Notes: generated from the sequence alone by a model not told the origin. 64,000 nt of DNA from Deinococcus radiopugnans ATCC 19172 (GCF_006335125.1 NZ_VDMO01000009.1:1-64000), one strand, 5' to 3'; positions 11,544 to 22,887 are shown, counted from the first letter of the stretch. Numbers and translations: made by a program.

Positions 11544-14093
11544 TTACACGACGGGCAGCGCGTCTAACAGCCCGAAGTCGTGCGGCACGAACAGGCTGCC
11601 CTCGGTGGTGCCGCCATCGCTGAGGCCGGACAGGGCCGCCTCCAGTCCGGAAACGCTCATCTCGCCGTTCAGGAAGGCGCGGTGGGCGCGGATGACCTCG
11701 CGCACCCCATCCGGCGATTCGTGGACAAATTCCAGGCGCAGGTCACGCAGGCCTGCTGCTAGCCACTGGCTCAGGTGCGCGGCGGCCACCTGCGGACGGC
11801 CCTCGAACACGGTGTTGCGGCAGCCCACATCGGCCATCACCGGATGCGTGCGCCCACGTTCGTCGCGCAGGGCGACGCGGTGCGACTCGCAGGGGTGGCC
11901 GCAGTTGGTGTAATCGGTACCGTCCGACAGGAAGCGGCAGAAGACGCAGTGCTCGGTGTGAAAGACCGGCAGGTGCCCGTAGGCGATGACCTCCAGCCGT
12001 TCCGGCCCCACCAGCCCGGCCAGCTCGGTGATCTGCTGCGCGTTCAGATCGTGGGTGGGCGTCAGCCGTTCCAGGCCCAGTTCCAGCAGGGCGCGGGCGG
12101 TCAGGACATTGGCGGCGTTCAGGGAGAAGTCGCCCGTCAGCGCCGCCTCCGAACCCTGCAAGCCTTCCAGCAGGCCGCCGCTGCGCACCAGAATCCCGGC
12201 GTCCAGCGACAGCAGGAACTTCTGCAGGTTCTGCTCGGTGGGTTTGAGGATGCGCGGACTCGCCACCCGCACCGCGATTCCGGCGGCTTTCACGCGTTCC
12301 ACGCTGGGCTTCAGGCCGTACAGTTCCAGGTAATCCAGGGTGATGGACTCCGGCGCTTCGGCCAGGGCCGCGTCCAGTTGCTTGGGGGTGCGGACGAGGA
12401 CGTGCAGGCGCGGACTGGCCGACTGCGGCTGAGGCGCGGTGGGTGCGCCCAGGGACTCGCTCAGGCGGCCCTCGATTCGCCGCACCGGGGCCGCCGCCCG
12501 AAGCGCCGTCAATCCCTCCACCGCCTCGCGCCGCAAGCCGTTCAGGGCGCTGACCGGCAGGAAGCCCTCGCCGCGCAAGTCCGCGTTCAGCCCGGCCAGG
12601 TGGTAGCCCGTGCCGCCCAGCTTGCCCAGCTGTTCCCATAGGCCCGCCTCGTCCAGCGCGCGGTTGCGGGCAGGAGACAGCGGCTCCGGCAGGCGGGCGG
12701 TGAAGCGGTGGCCCGCCTCGTCGGTCAGGGTCAGCTGGGGCGGCTGCCCGACATGGCCCACGAACCCGGCGCGGATGGGGCGGGTGTACACCGGATCGCC
12801 CGCCTCGATCAGTGGTTTAACGCGGGCGTTCAGGCTGGGGTCATGGGTGCGCCACACCGGATCGCCGGGGCGCACGCGCGAGCCGTCCACCGCGCCGCGC
12901 CCGAACCGCAGCTCGTAGACGCCGCCGGCGCGCACGTCCTCCGTCTGCTGACCGTCCTGCCACAGCCCGTACAGGAACCCGCCCTCCTCGCGGCCCTCCG
13001 GGGCACGCCAGTTGGCCGGATCGAAGACCAGACCGTCGCCGGGCTTCAGCGGCTCGGCCAGTTCGGCCAGCACGCCGCGTTCGGTGACGCCGCGCACCGT
13101 GCCCACCCGCACGCCCCGGTGTCTGGGTGCCCGCCCGCGCACCACGGTCTGGTGGTTGGTGCCGGCCATGAAGTGCGGGGCCAGCCCGCGCGAATAGACC
13201 TGTTCCAGATCCTGCTCCTGCTGCGGCGTGATGCTCAGCGGCAGGCCCGCCCACGCCTCGTCCACGGCCTGACGGTAGGCGGCGGTGGTCAGGGCCACAA
13301 ACTCGGCGTCCTTGTAGCGGCCCTCGATCTTCAGGCAGTTCACGCCGATCCGCACCAGTTCCGGCACCTGATGCAGGGCGTACAGGTCACCCGGCGACAG
13401 CAGGTAGCGGGCGTCCCCCAGATCACGCTCTTCACCGTCCACCAGCAGGTCATACGGCAGGCGGCAAGCCTGGGCGCACTGGCCCCGGTTGGCGCTGCGG
13501 CCTCCCCAAGCCTCGGAGGAAAAGCACTGGCCGGAGTAGGAGACGCACAACGCACCGTGGACGAAGGTTTCCAGCTCCACGTCGGTCTGGCCGGCGATGC
13601 GCTCGATGTCCTTGAGGCTCAGCTCGCGGCCCAGCACCACCCGGCTGGCTCCGAAGCGGCGGGCATGTTCGGCGCCCTCGGCGCTGGTGATGCTCATCTG
13701 CGTGCTGCCGTGAATGGGCAGATCGGGGCAGATTTCGTGGGCGAGGCGGGCGACGCCGTGATCCTGCACGATCAGGGCGTCCACCCCGGCCTCGGCCAGC
13801 GCCATCAGCTGACGTTCGGCGTCGCGCAGCTCGCGGTCAAAGACCAGCACGTTGAAGGTGACGAAGCCCTGCACCCCGCGCGCGTGCAGGCCGCGCATGA
13901 TCTCGGGCAGGGCCTCGGCGTCAAAACCCACCTTGGCCCGCGCGTGGAAGCCCGCGCCGTCCGCCCTTCCGGCGCCTCTGGCCGGGTTGACGCCGAAGAA
14001 CACCGCGTCGGCCCCGGCCTCCACCGCTGCCTTCAGCTGGGGAAAGCCTCCCACTGGACTCATCACTTCAGGCTTGATACGGGGACGCAACAT
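11544..14093 (-). CDS. Peptidase U32 family protein (RlhA-like, DUF3656 type)
   Basis: The 849-residue protein has a TIM-barrel-like U32 domain (residues 1-330) with the family signature ETFVHGALCVSYSGQCFSS and the cysteine-rich GQCAQACRLPY. A beta-rich central part (about 370-600, DUF3656-like) follows. A second barrel-like C-terminal part contains the cysteines HCVFCRFL and NCGHPC. E. coli RlhA, of this family, hydroxylates 23S rRNA C2501, and the same modified base is reported in D. radiodurans, so rRNA hydroxylation is a reasonable guess. I start at 14093: TACACT at 14102-14107 lies 8 nt before it. Confidence 0.85.
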   Translation of the reverse strand: MLRPRIKPEVMSPVGGFPQLKAAVEAGADAVFFGVNPARGAGRADGAGFHARAKVGFDAEALPEIMRGLHARGVQGFVTFNVLVFDRELRDAERQLMALAEAGVDALIVQDHGVARLAHEICPDLPIHGSTQMSITSAEGAEHARRFGASRVVLGRELSLKDIERIAGQTDVELETFVHGALCVSYSGQCFSSEAWGGRSANRGQCAQACRLPYDLLVDGEERDLGDARYLLSPGDLYALHQVPELVRIGVNCLKIEGRYKDAEFVALTTAAYRQAVDEAWAGLPLSITPQQEQDLEQVYSRGLAPHFMAGTNHQTVVRGRAPRHRGVRVGTVRGVTERGVLAELAEPLKPGDGLVFDPANWRAPEGREEGGFLYGLWQDGQQTEDVRAGGVYELRFGRGAVDGSRVRPGDPVWRTHDPSLNARVKPLIEAGDPVYTRPIRAGFVGHVGQPPQLTLTDEAGHRFTARLPEPLSPARNRALDEAGLWEQLGKLGGTGYHLAGLNADLRGEGFLPVSALNGLRREAVEGLTALRAAAPVRRIEGRLSESLGAPTAPQPQSASPRLHVLVRTPKQLDAALAEAPESITLDYLELYGLKPSVERVKAAGIAVRVASPRILKPTEQNLQKFLLSLDAGILVRSGGLLEGLQGSEAALTGDFSLNAANVLTARALLELGLERLTPTHDLNAQQITELAGLVGPERLEVIAYGHLPVFHTEHCVFCRFLSDGTDYTNCGHPCESHRVALRDERGRTHPVMADVGCRNTVFEGRPQVAAAHLSQWLAAGLRDLRLEFVHESPDGVREVIRAHRAFLNGEMSVSGLEAALSGLSDGGTTEGSLFVPHDFGLLDALPVV

Positions 14094-14201
14094 AACAGGG
14101 CAGTGTACGGGCTGCGAACCGGGGAATGTGGATGGAGAGAACAAAGGTGCAGGCCACTTTTCGCCCCCGTCGGCAGGGACCAGACCCATATACTGCGGAA
14201 C

Positions 14202-15386
14202 ATGGGGCTCCCCGACGGCCAGCAGGACCCCAACACCCTGCCGGCCACCATGCACAACAGGGCCGAGTGGTCTGCGTTGCAGGCGGGCTCGGACACCATC
14301 CGGCGGCGCATCTACCTGCTGGTGCTGGCCATCGTCATGGTGACCCTGGCCACGTCCGTCGCCACGCGCCAGCCATCGGGCATTCCGGAGTTTTTCGTTC
14401 AGGTGCTGATTCCGCCGCTGCTCGTGCTGTTTGGTGGCCTGATGGCATGGCTGCTGCTGGGCCGCCCGCTGCGAACAGCCGAAACGGTGATGGTCTGGGT
14501 GGCGGGTCTGGCCTCACTGGCCAATGTCACCGCTTTTTCGGTGGGCCAGCAGCCCGCGACGTACTACCTGAATTCCGGACCTTACCTGAGCGTGCTGGTC
14601 GCGTTTACCTTTCTGCTGCTGGTCCACACCCGGCCCCGCGCCGGCCAGCTGGCGCTGGGGCTGCTGGCCGTGTCGCTGGCGTTGCCCTGGATGTTCCGGG
14701 GCGGTTCCCCTGTGCTCAGCGAATCCCTGGCCCTGCTGCGGTTGCAGATGAACATCACCGCCACCGCCCTGATGATCTACCTGCTGTCGTGGTACCGCAC
14801 CCAGCACCTGTCCTCGTTGCAGCGTCAGCAGCTGCTGGCGGCCCTGGCGTATTCGGACCCGCTCACGGGCCTGCCCAACCGGCGCGGCCTGATGCTGGAG
14901 GCCGCCGGGGACCGCTGGCCAGGGGGCCAGCCGAACGCGCTGCTGCTGGTGGACGTCGATCATTTCAAGGTCATCAACGACCGCCATGGCCACGCGGTCG
15001 GAGACGCCGTGCTGGTCACGGCCGCTGGCCTCCTGGCGCGGGCCACCGGTCGCCGGGGCACTGTGGGCCGCTGGGGCGGTGACGAGTTCCTGGTCCTGTT
15101 GCCCGGCATGGACGCGGCGGCCGTCCAGCACCACGCCGAGAGTCTGGTCCGCACCTTTCAGGAGCAGCCGTGGCCGCATGGCCTGAACGTCACGGTCAGC
15201 GTGGGGGGCACCCAGCTCCAGACCCCCAATACCCACGACGCCGATCTGGCGCGGGCCGACGCTGCCCTGTACCACGCCAAGACGCTGGGGCGTAACTGCA
15301 GCGCCGTCTATGACCAGCTTGACGAGCAGACCCGGCAGCAACTGCTGGACGGCGCACGACCAGCCCCGGACCTTCACCCCGCCTGA
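14202..15386 (+). CDS. Membrane-bound diguanylate cyclase (GGDEF)
   Basis: This 394-residue protein has about six hydrophobic segments (residues about 30-205) and then a complete GGDEF domain. The domain shows SDPLTGLPNRRG, DVDHFKVINDRHGHAVGD and RWGGDEFLVLLPG, with GGDEF at 292-296, so the active site looks intact. The RxxD inhibitory site usually found upstream of GGDEF is absent. The start is set by TATACT at 14189-14194, 7 nt before the ATG; the frame is open much further up opposite the U32 gene. It is divergent from that gene. Confidence 0.93.
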   Translation: MGLPDGQQDPNTLPATMHNRAEWSALQAGSDTIRRRIYLLVLAIVMVTLATSVATRQPSGIPEFFVQVLIPPLLVLFGGLMAWLLLGRPLRTAETVMVWVAGLASLANVTAFSVGQQPATYYLNSGPYLSVLVAFTFLLLVHTRPRAGQLALGLLAVSLALPWMFRGGSPVLSESLALLRLQMNITATALMIYLLSWYRTQHLSSLQRQQLLAALAYSDPLTGLPNRRGLMLEAAGDRWPGGQPNALLLVDVDHFKVINDRHGHAVGDAVLVTAAGLLARATGRRGTVGRWGGDEFLVLLPGMDAAAVQHHAESLVRTFQEQPWPHGLNVTVSVGGTQLQTPNTHDADLARADAALYHAKTLGRNCSAVYDQLDEQTRQQLLDGARPAPDLHPA

Positions 15387-15415
15387 TGGGCTGGCCGGCG
15401 CCCCCGGCCGCCCGC

Positions 15416-15421
15416 TAGACT
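15416..15421 (+). promoter_or_regulatory. -10 box of the ankyrin gene
   Basis: TAGACT sits in a 16-nt string (15411-15426) identical to the one carrying the -10 box of the aspS2 leader at 16160-16175. It would give a leader of about 97 nt before the ankyrin ATG. No small ORF is seen in that leader. Confidence 0.45.
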
Positions 15422-15524
15422 GGCCCATATCCGTGCGGCGGCCCCGCGCACCCCATGCCCTGCCCGCCGCCGCACGCCCGACGTCCTTTCCGCCGCTCGA
15501 GTCCGCCCTTCAAGGAGGCCCACC

Positions 15525-16103
15525 ATGTCCGCCGACGCCGATCCGCACGCCCAGCCTCAACCCATGCCGGCCGCCGAACCCACCGATGCCGAGGTGCTGG
15601 ACATCCTGCAGTCGGCCTTTGAGGCGGCGCGCAACGGGGACGCCGACTTCCTGACCACGTGGCTGGAGCGCGGTCTGCCGCCCAACTTGCAGAACACGCG
15701 CGGCGACACGCTGCTGATGCTGGCCGCGTACCACAGCCACACTGAAGCGGTTCGCACGCTGCTGGACCACGGGGCCGACCCCGACATCCTGAACGATCAG
15801 GGGCAGACCCCGCTGATGGGCGCGGCCTTTCGGGGCGATCAGGCCACCGCTGAACTGCTCGTCGAGCGCGGCGCGGGGCTGGACGTGGCCGCCCCCGGCG
15901 GCAAGACGGCGCTGATGATGGCCGCCATGTTTAATCGCACCGAGATGCTGAACTGGCTGCTGGAACTGGGGGCCGATCCCAGCCTGCGTGACGCGGGCGG
16001 GGCCTCGGCCGCCGACGCGGCCCGCGTGATGGGTGCCTCCGACGCAGCGGCGCGCTTGGACGCCGTGATGGCCGCCAGGGGAGGAGACGCCGCCTCTGAG
16101 TAG
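15525..16103 (+). CDS. Ankyrin repeat protein
   Basis: The 192-residue protein has about four ankyrin repeats (residues 40-170), seen in GDTLLMLAAYHSHTEAVRTL, GQTPLMGAAFRGDQATAELL and GKTALMMAAMFNRTEMLNWL. There is no signal peptide. Ankyrin repeats bind proteins; the partner is unknown. The start has an ideal site, AAGGAGG, 7 nt upstream. It lies between the diguanylate cyclase and aspS2, with its own promoter. Confidence 0.9.
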   Translation: MSADADPHAQPQPMPAAEPTDAEVLDILQSAFEAARNGDADFLTTWLERGLPPNLQNTRGDTLLMLAAYHSHTEAVRTLLDHGADPDILNDQGQTPLMGAAFRGDQATAELLVERGAGLDVAAPGGKTALMMAAMFNRTEMLNWLLELGADPSLRDAGGASAADAARVMGASDAAARLDAVMAARGGDAASE

Positions 16104-16140
16104 GCCAAGGGCCTGCCCGCCACGTTGACTAGTTTCCACA

Positions 16141-16170
16141 TTGAAATCTGAGCCGCGCGCCCGCTAGACT
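16141..16170 (+). promoter_or_regulatory. Promoter of the aspS2 leader
   Basis: TTGAAA (16141-16146), an 18-bp spacer and TAGACT (16165-16170) form one of the best two-box promoters in the window. Transcription should start close to 16178, the A of the leader peptide ATG, giving a leaderless mRNA. Confidence 0.75.
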
Positions 16171-16177
16171 GGCCCGC

Positions 16178-16222
16178 ATGTTCGCGGCCCCCACCAACAA
16201 CAACGACAACGATCCCCGTTAG
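16178..16222 (+). CDS. Asn-rich leader peptide of the aspS2 attenuator
   Basis: The ORF encodes MFAAPTNNNDNDPR and ends in TAG. Codons 7-12 read AAC AAC AAC GAC AAC GAT: four Asn and two Asp in a row. The ATG is 7 nt from the -10 box and has no Shine-Dalgarno, so it should be read as a leaderless start. The peptide lies between a good promoter and an intrinsic terminator, directly before the gene for the enzyme that feeds tRNA-dependent asparagine synthesis. The arrangement matches classical biosynthetic leader peptides (as in trp, his or pheST leaders). It is too short for ordinary gene callers. Confidence 0.8.
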   Translation: MFAAPTNNNDNDPR

Positions 16223-16278
16223 GGGACGCCTGAGCCGTTGCGCCCCCGACCCCCTCAGCGGAGTCGGGGGCTTTTCTT
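16213..16278 (+). promoter_or_regulatory. Transcription attenuator: protector, antiterminator and terminator hairpins
   Basis: Three exclusive pairings can be drawn. Protector: TCCCC 16213-16217 with GGGGA 16222-16226, 5 bp, GTTA loop. Antiterminator: 16222-16229 with 16240-16247, 7 of 8 pairs. Terminator: GCCCCCGAC 16242-16250 with GTCGGGGGC 16263-16271, 9 perfect pairs, then TTTTCTT. A ribosome stalled at the Asn codons (16196-16210) would cover the protector's 5' arm and let the antiterminator form. One that reaches the stop codon (16220) would cover the antiterminator's 5' arm and let the terminator form. Confidence 0.8.
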
Positions 16279-16318
16279 CAGTCCATTCAAGTCAGAGCCC
16301 ACCCACACAGGAGCCTCC

Positions 16319-17662
16319 ATGACCACCGAAACCCAGCCCGCCACTCCCCCCACGCCCGCGCAGAAACTTCCCCGCACCCTGACCCGTGACCTCTCGCAGC
16401 ACGACGGGCAGACCGTGCGCCTGCAGGGCTTCGTCCACGCCCGGCGTGACCTGGGCGGCGTGCAGTTCGTGGTGTTGCGCGACGTGTCCGGCGTGACCCA
16501 GTGCGTGGGCAGCGGCCTCACGCTCCCCCTGCCGGAAAGCAGCGTGGAGGTGGTGGGTACGGTCAAGGCGCATCCCAAAGCGCCGGGCGGCTATGAGGTG
16601 CAGATCGAGGATTTTCGCGTGATCAGCGCCGCCGTGGAAGCGCCGCCCCTGGAAATTCCCAAGATGGAGTGGAACGTCAACCCGGAAACCATGCTGGATT
16701 ACCGCTATGTCTCTCTGCGCGGGCTGCGGGAACGGGCGGCGCTGCGGGTGCAGGGCGAGATCGTCTACGGCTTCCACACCTACCTGCGCTCACACGGTTT
16801 TACCGAGATCAGCACGCCCAAGATCGTCTCGGCGGGGGCGGAGGGCGGCGCGAATTTGTTCAAGCTCGACTACTTCGGTGAACAGGCGTATCTGGCGCAG
16901 AGTCCGCAACTGTACAAGCAGATCATGGTGGGCGTCTTCGAGCGTGTCTACGAGGTGGCCGCCGTCTACCGCGCCGAGGAACACGCCACCAGTCGCCACC
17001 TCAACGAGTACCTGTCGCTGGACGTGGAAATGGGCTTTATTGAGGACGAAGAAGACGTGATGGCCCTGCAGAACGGCCTGCTGGCGTCCATCATGGAGCG
17101 GCTGCGTGAGACCTGCGCCGCCGAATTCGAGCTGCTGGGCGCGACGATTCCTGACGTCCCGGCCCACATCCCGCGCCTTCCGCTGATGGAGGCGAGAAAA
17201 CTCGTTACCGAGAAATACGGCCATCAGGTGGGGGGCAAAGATTTAGACCCGGAGGCCGAACGCCTGCTCAGCCAGCACTTTGCGGAGACGGAGGGCAGCG
17301 ATTTCGTGTTCGTGACCAAGTACCCGCGCGCCGCCCGGCCCTTCTATACGCACGCGGACCATAACGCGGACGGCAGCCTGAACCCGGACCTGACGCGCGG
17401 CTACGATCTGCTGTTCCGGGGCATCGAGATCACCTCCGGCGGGCAGCGCATCCACGATTACGCCATGCTGATGGACTCGATCCGCGCCTACAAGATGAAT
17501 CCCGAGGCCATGACCGGCTACTCGGAAGTCTTCAAGTTCGGCATGCCCCCGCACGGCGGCTTCGCCATCGGGGCCGAACGGTTGACCGCCAAGTTGCTGG
17601 GCATCGCCAACGTGCGCTACGCCCGCGCCTTCCCCCGTGACCGCCACCGCCTGACGCCCTGA
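16319..17662 (+). CDS. aspS2: Aspartyl-tRNA synthetase, archaeal type, probably non-discriminating (AspRS2)
   Basis: This 447-residue class IIb synthetase charges Asp on tRNA. It is AspRS, not AsnRS: it has AQSPQLYKQ, motif 2 YRAEEHATSRHLNEYLSLD and the C-terminal FPRDRHRLTP. Length and lack of the bacterial GAD insertion mark the archaeal type. His40 (in GFVHARRDLGG) and Pro89 (in HPKAPGGYE) of the anticodon-binding domain match residues associated with recognition of both tRNA-Asp and tRNA-Asn. In D. radiodurans the AspRS2 makes Asp-tRNA-Asn, which GatCAB amidates; this is its route to asparagine. The ATG has AGGAG upstream and lies about 40 nt past the leader terminator. Confidence 0.93.
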   Translation: MTTETQPATPPTPAQKLPRTLTRDLSQHDGQTVRLQGFVHARRDLGGVQFVVLRDVSGVTQCVGSGLTLPLPESSVEVVGTVKAHPKAPGGYEVQIEDFRVISAAVEAPPLEIPKMEWNVNPETMLDYRYVSLRGLRERAALRVQGEIVYGFHTYLRSHGFTEISTPKIVSAGAEGGANLFKLDYFGEQAYLAQSPQLYKQIMVGVFERVYEVAAVYRAEEHATSRHLNEYLSLDVEMGFIEDEEDVMALQNGLLASIMERLRETCAAEFELLGATIPDVPAHIPRLPLMEARKLVTEKYGHQVGGKDLDPEAERLLSQHFAETEGSDFVFVTKYPRAARPFYTHADHNADGSLNPDLTRGYDLLFRGIEITSGGQRIHDYAMLMDSIRAYKMNPEAMTGYSEVFKFGMPPHGGFAIGAERLTAKLLGIANVRYARAFPRDRHRLTP

Positions 17663-17733
17663 GCGTCGACAGGCGAGAGGAGAAACGGTTCAAAGCGGCT
17701 GAATATTCTTCCTCCTGACCTGCCGGCCAAAAG

Positions 17734-17778
17734 AGAGGAGCAGAGGCTCGCCATGTCCGGCTTGTCCTCGGCTCCTCT
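17734..17778. terminator. Possible bidirectional terminator between aspS2 and the SlyD-like gene
   Basis: AGAGGAGC (17734-17741) and GCTCCTCT (17771-17778) are inverted repeats between two convergent genes, with a 29-nt loop. The long loop and weak T-run make this uncertain. Confidence 0.35.
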
Positions 17779-17794
17779 TGAAACGGTTCCGTCT

Positions 17795-18289
17795 TTACTC
17801 GTGCTCGTGCATGTCCGGGGTGTGGGCGTGGCCGTGCTCCAGTTCCTCGGCGGTGGCGTCGCGCACGCCGACCACCTTGACATCGAAGGTCAGCACCATG
17901 CCCGCCAGCGGGGGGTTGAAGTCCACCTTCACGGTGTCGCCGTTGACTTCCATCACGGTGAAGGGAATGACGCTGCCGTCCTCGGCCTGTGCGTAATACG
18001 TCTCGCCGATCTCGATGTCGTCCTCGAAATCTTCACGGGCCAGTTCCTCGGTGTTGGCCTCGTCACGCTCGCCGTACCCGTCTTCCGGCTGGATGATCTC
18101 CTGAAACGCGTCGCCGACCAGCTTGCCTTCCAGCGCCTTTTCCAGGCCAGGAATGATGTTGCTGTGGCCGTGCAGGTACGTCAGCGGCTCGCCAGGCTCG
18201 CTCTGGTCCACCACTTCGCCGTTCACGGTCAGCTTGTAATCGAGGTCAACGACCTTGTCCTGGGCAATTTGATCTGGTGCAGTATTCAT
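17795..18289 (-). CDS. FKBP-type peptidyl-prolyl isomerase, SlyD-like
   Basis: The 164-residue protein catalyses proline cis/trans isomerisation. It shows the SlyD layout: an FKBP half (VVDLDYKLTVNGEVVDQSE), an IF chaperone insertion (about residues 85-130) and the returning FKBP strands. A His-rich tail (HGHAHTPDMHEHE) could bind nickel or zinc, as in E. coli SlyD. The ATG at 18289 is preferred over one four codons earlier because GGAGG lies 5 nt before it. Confidence 0.92.
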   Translation of the reverse strand: MNTAPDQIAQDKVVDLDYKLTVNGEVVDQSEPGEPLTYLHGHSNIIPGLEKALEGKLVGDAFQEIIQPEDGYGERDEANTEELAREDFEDDIEIGETYYAQAEDGSVIPFTVMEVNGDTVKVDFNPPLAGMVLTFDVKVVGVRDATAEELEHGHAHTPDMHEHE

Positions 18290-18414
18290 TCGGGCCTCCA
18301 TGTCTCGTCCGGCGGCGAACAGCAGCCTGCCGGGACGGGTTTTCTCGCCTGAGAAGTGTAACGCTTTGGGGTGAGAGATGCGCCCCCGCGTCGCTGGTGG
18401 GGTTTACGCTTCCC

Positions 18415-19947
<1,533 letters not shown>

Positions 19948-20084
19948 ACAGAAGCCTCCTAACAGGAGCAGGGAGAGGGAGTTTTGGAAGTGATTCCAAC
20001 TCGGGCCTGCCGATATCGCAGAGGATAGTACACGGGCCACAGGTGCGAATCCGCCTGCAAAGGGACGGTCAAGACCGCCCTACG

Positions 20085-20119
20085 GAAACGCCCCCCACCT
20101 CTTTGACAGGGGGAGGGCG
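20085..20119 (-). terminator. Possible terminator of the 5'-nucleotidase gene
   Basis: On the minus strand, downstream of the stop at 20200, CGCCC/GGGCG arms (20089-20093 with 20115-20119) plus further G-C pairs form a hairpin followed by TTTCC. Nearer the gene a separate perfect 10-bp inverted repeat lies at 20128-20137/20171-20180. Confidence 0.4.
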
Positions 20120-20199
20120 CGTTGTTTGCCGAGTTGCGGCGGCTGGACCCCTTGGCGTGCCGCTGCGGGAGCAACTCGGCAGGGGGCAGCCGCCCAGCG

Positions 20200-21885
<1,686 letters not shown>

Positions 21886-21899
21886 GGGGGTCCATCATA

Positions 21900-22135
21900 A
21901 GCCGCTCTCATCCAATGAGGGGCAAAGTCGGGACAGGCCGCCCCCGCTCTGGAGGGACGCCAGGGGTAGTGTCCGTTTTGCTGGACCGTTCAGGCAGGCC
22001 AGTCGCGGCTTCGGGACTCCGCGAAGAACCCAGACAGGGACAGCCTTTTCATGGCGAGGAACCCAGATCAGGGCCTAAAGATCAGAACCTGTCCTCCATG
22101 CTGAGATCAACTGGACTGATGAGCGTTGCTGCGCT
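21900..22135. other. Intergenic region, no gene seen
   Basis: The 236 bp between the 5'-nucleotidase promoter and the next stop hold no supported gene. A partial direct repeat GAACCCAGA-CAGGG occurs twice (near 22025 and 22060). It does not match the structured repeat family. Confidence 0.4.
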
Positions 22136-22726
22136 CTACTTGTTCGTCAGCGCGAAACTGTCGATGATGCCGCGCCCGCTGTCCAGCAATTCCTGGGGCG
22201 TGCCGGTGGGTGTCACCAGGGTCACGGTGTACAGGCGATTGTTCTTCAGGGTCAGCACCTGGGTCCAGCGCACCTTGCCGCCGTCGCCGTCGCCGGTGTA
22301 GCTCCACAGAATGGCGTTCTGGCCGCTGACCCGGATGGTCTTCTCGCCCAGCATTTTCAGGTTGGGCACCACGCTGGGCATTTTGCTGGCGTTCAGATCA
22401 CGCACATCGGCCAGCGTGGCCTTCAGATCCGCCGGGATGTCCTGAACGACCACGGTCACGGTGGGCCGCAGCTGTCCCACGGTCTGGTTGACGAAGGCCA
22501 CGTCGGCGCCCGGCACGTTCTTCAGCGGGGTCCAGCCGCCCGGCACCTTGATGCTGTAGCCCTGGGTGCTGGTCACGGTGATGGCCTCGATGGCCCGCTC
22601 GCCCGCAGGGGCGGTGGCAGGAGCCGGCGCAGCGGCAGGGGCGGTCTGGGCCAGTGCGGAAGGCAGGACGGGCAGAGCCAGCAGCGTGAGAGCCAGCAGG
22701 GGAAGGGATGGAGCAAAACGCGTCAT
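22136..22726 (-). CDS. Secreted protein, DcrB/PsbP-like fold suspected
   Basis: The 196-residue protein has a cleavable signal peptide (about residues 1-26, ending LPSALAQT) and an Ala/Pro linker. The mature domain opens with STQGYSIKVPGGWTPLKN, the start seen in DcrB, PsbP and DUF1795 domains, and ends GTPQELLDSGRGIIDSFAL. That domain type is of unclear function in bacteria. TAGCCT at 22733-22738 lies 6 nt before the ATG. Confidence 0.7.
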   Translation of the reverse strand: MTRFAPSLPLLALTLLALPVLPSALAQTAPAAAPAPATAPAGERAIEAITVTSTQGYSIKVPGGWTPLKNVPGADVAFVNQTVGQLRPTVTVVVQDIPADLKATLADVRDLNASKMPSVVPNLKMLGEKTIRVSGQNAILWSYTGDGDGGKVRWTQVLTLKNNRLYTVTLVTPTGTPQELLDSGRGIIDSFALTNK

Positions 22727-22887
22727 GCGCGGAGGCTAGTGCCTGAAAGTGAGGCGAGTCTGACTAGGCGCAGGTGAAAATGGGGGCGGCGTGGCGCTGT
22801 CTGATGCGGCCCGCTGAAGCGCAAAGGTGAACGGATTTGTAGGAAAAGCGCAACCCCAGCGGACCTGGGGGACATAGAACTGAGAGC

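Noticed and set aside
16319..17662. Call of asparaginyl-tRNA synthetase (asnS)
   Set aside because: QSPQLYKQ, RAEEH-TSRHLNE and the FPRDRHRLTP ending are AspRS features; AsnRS has a different motif 2 and C-terminus.
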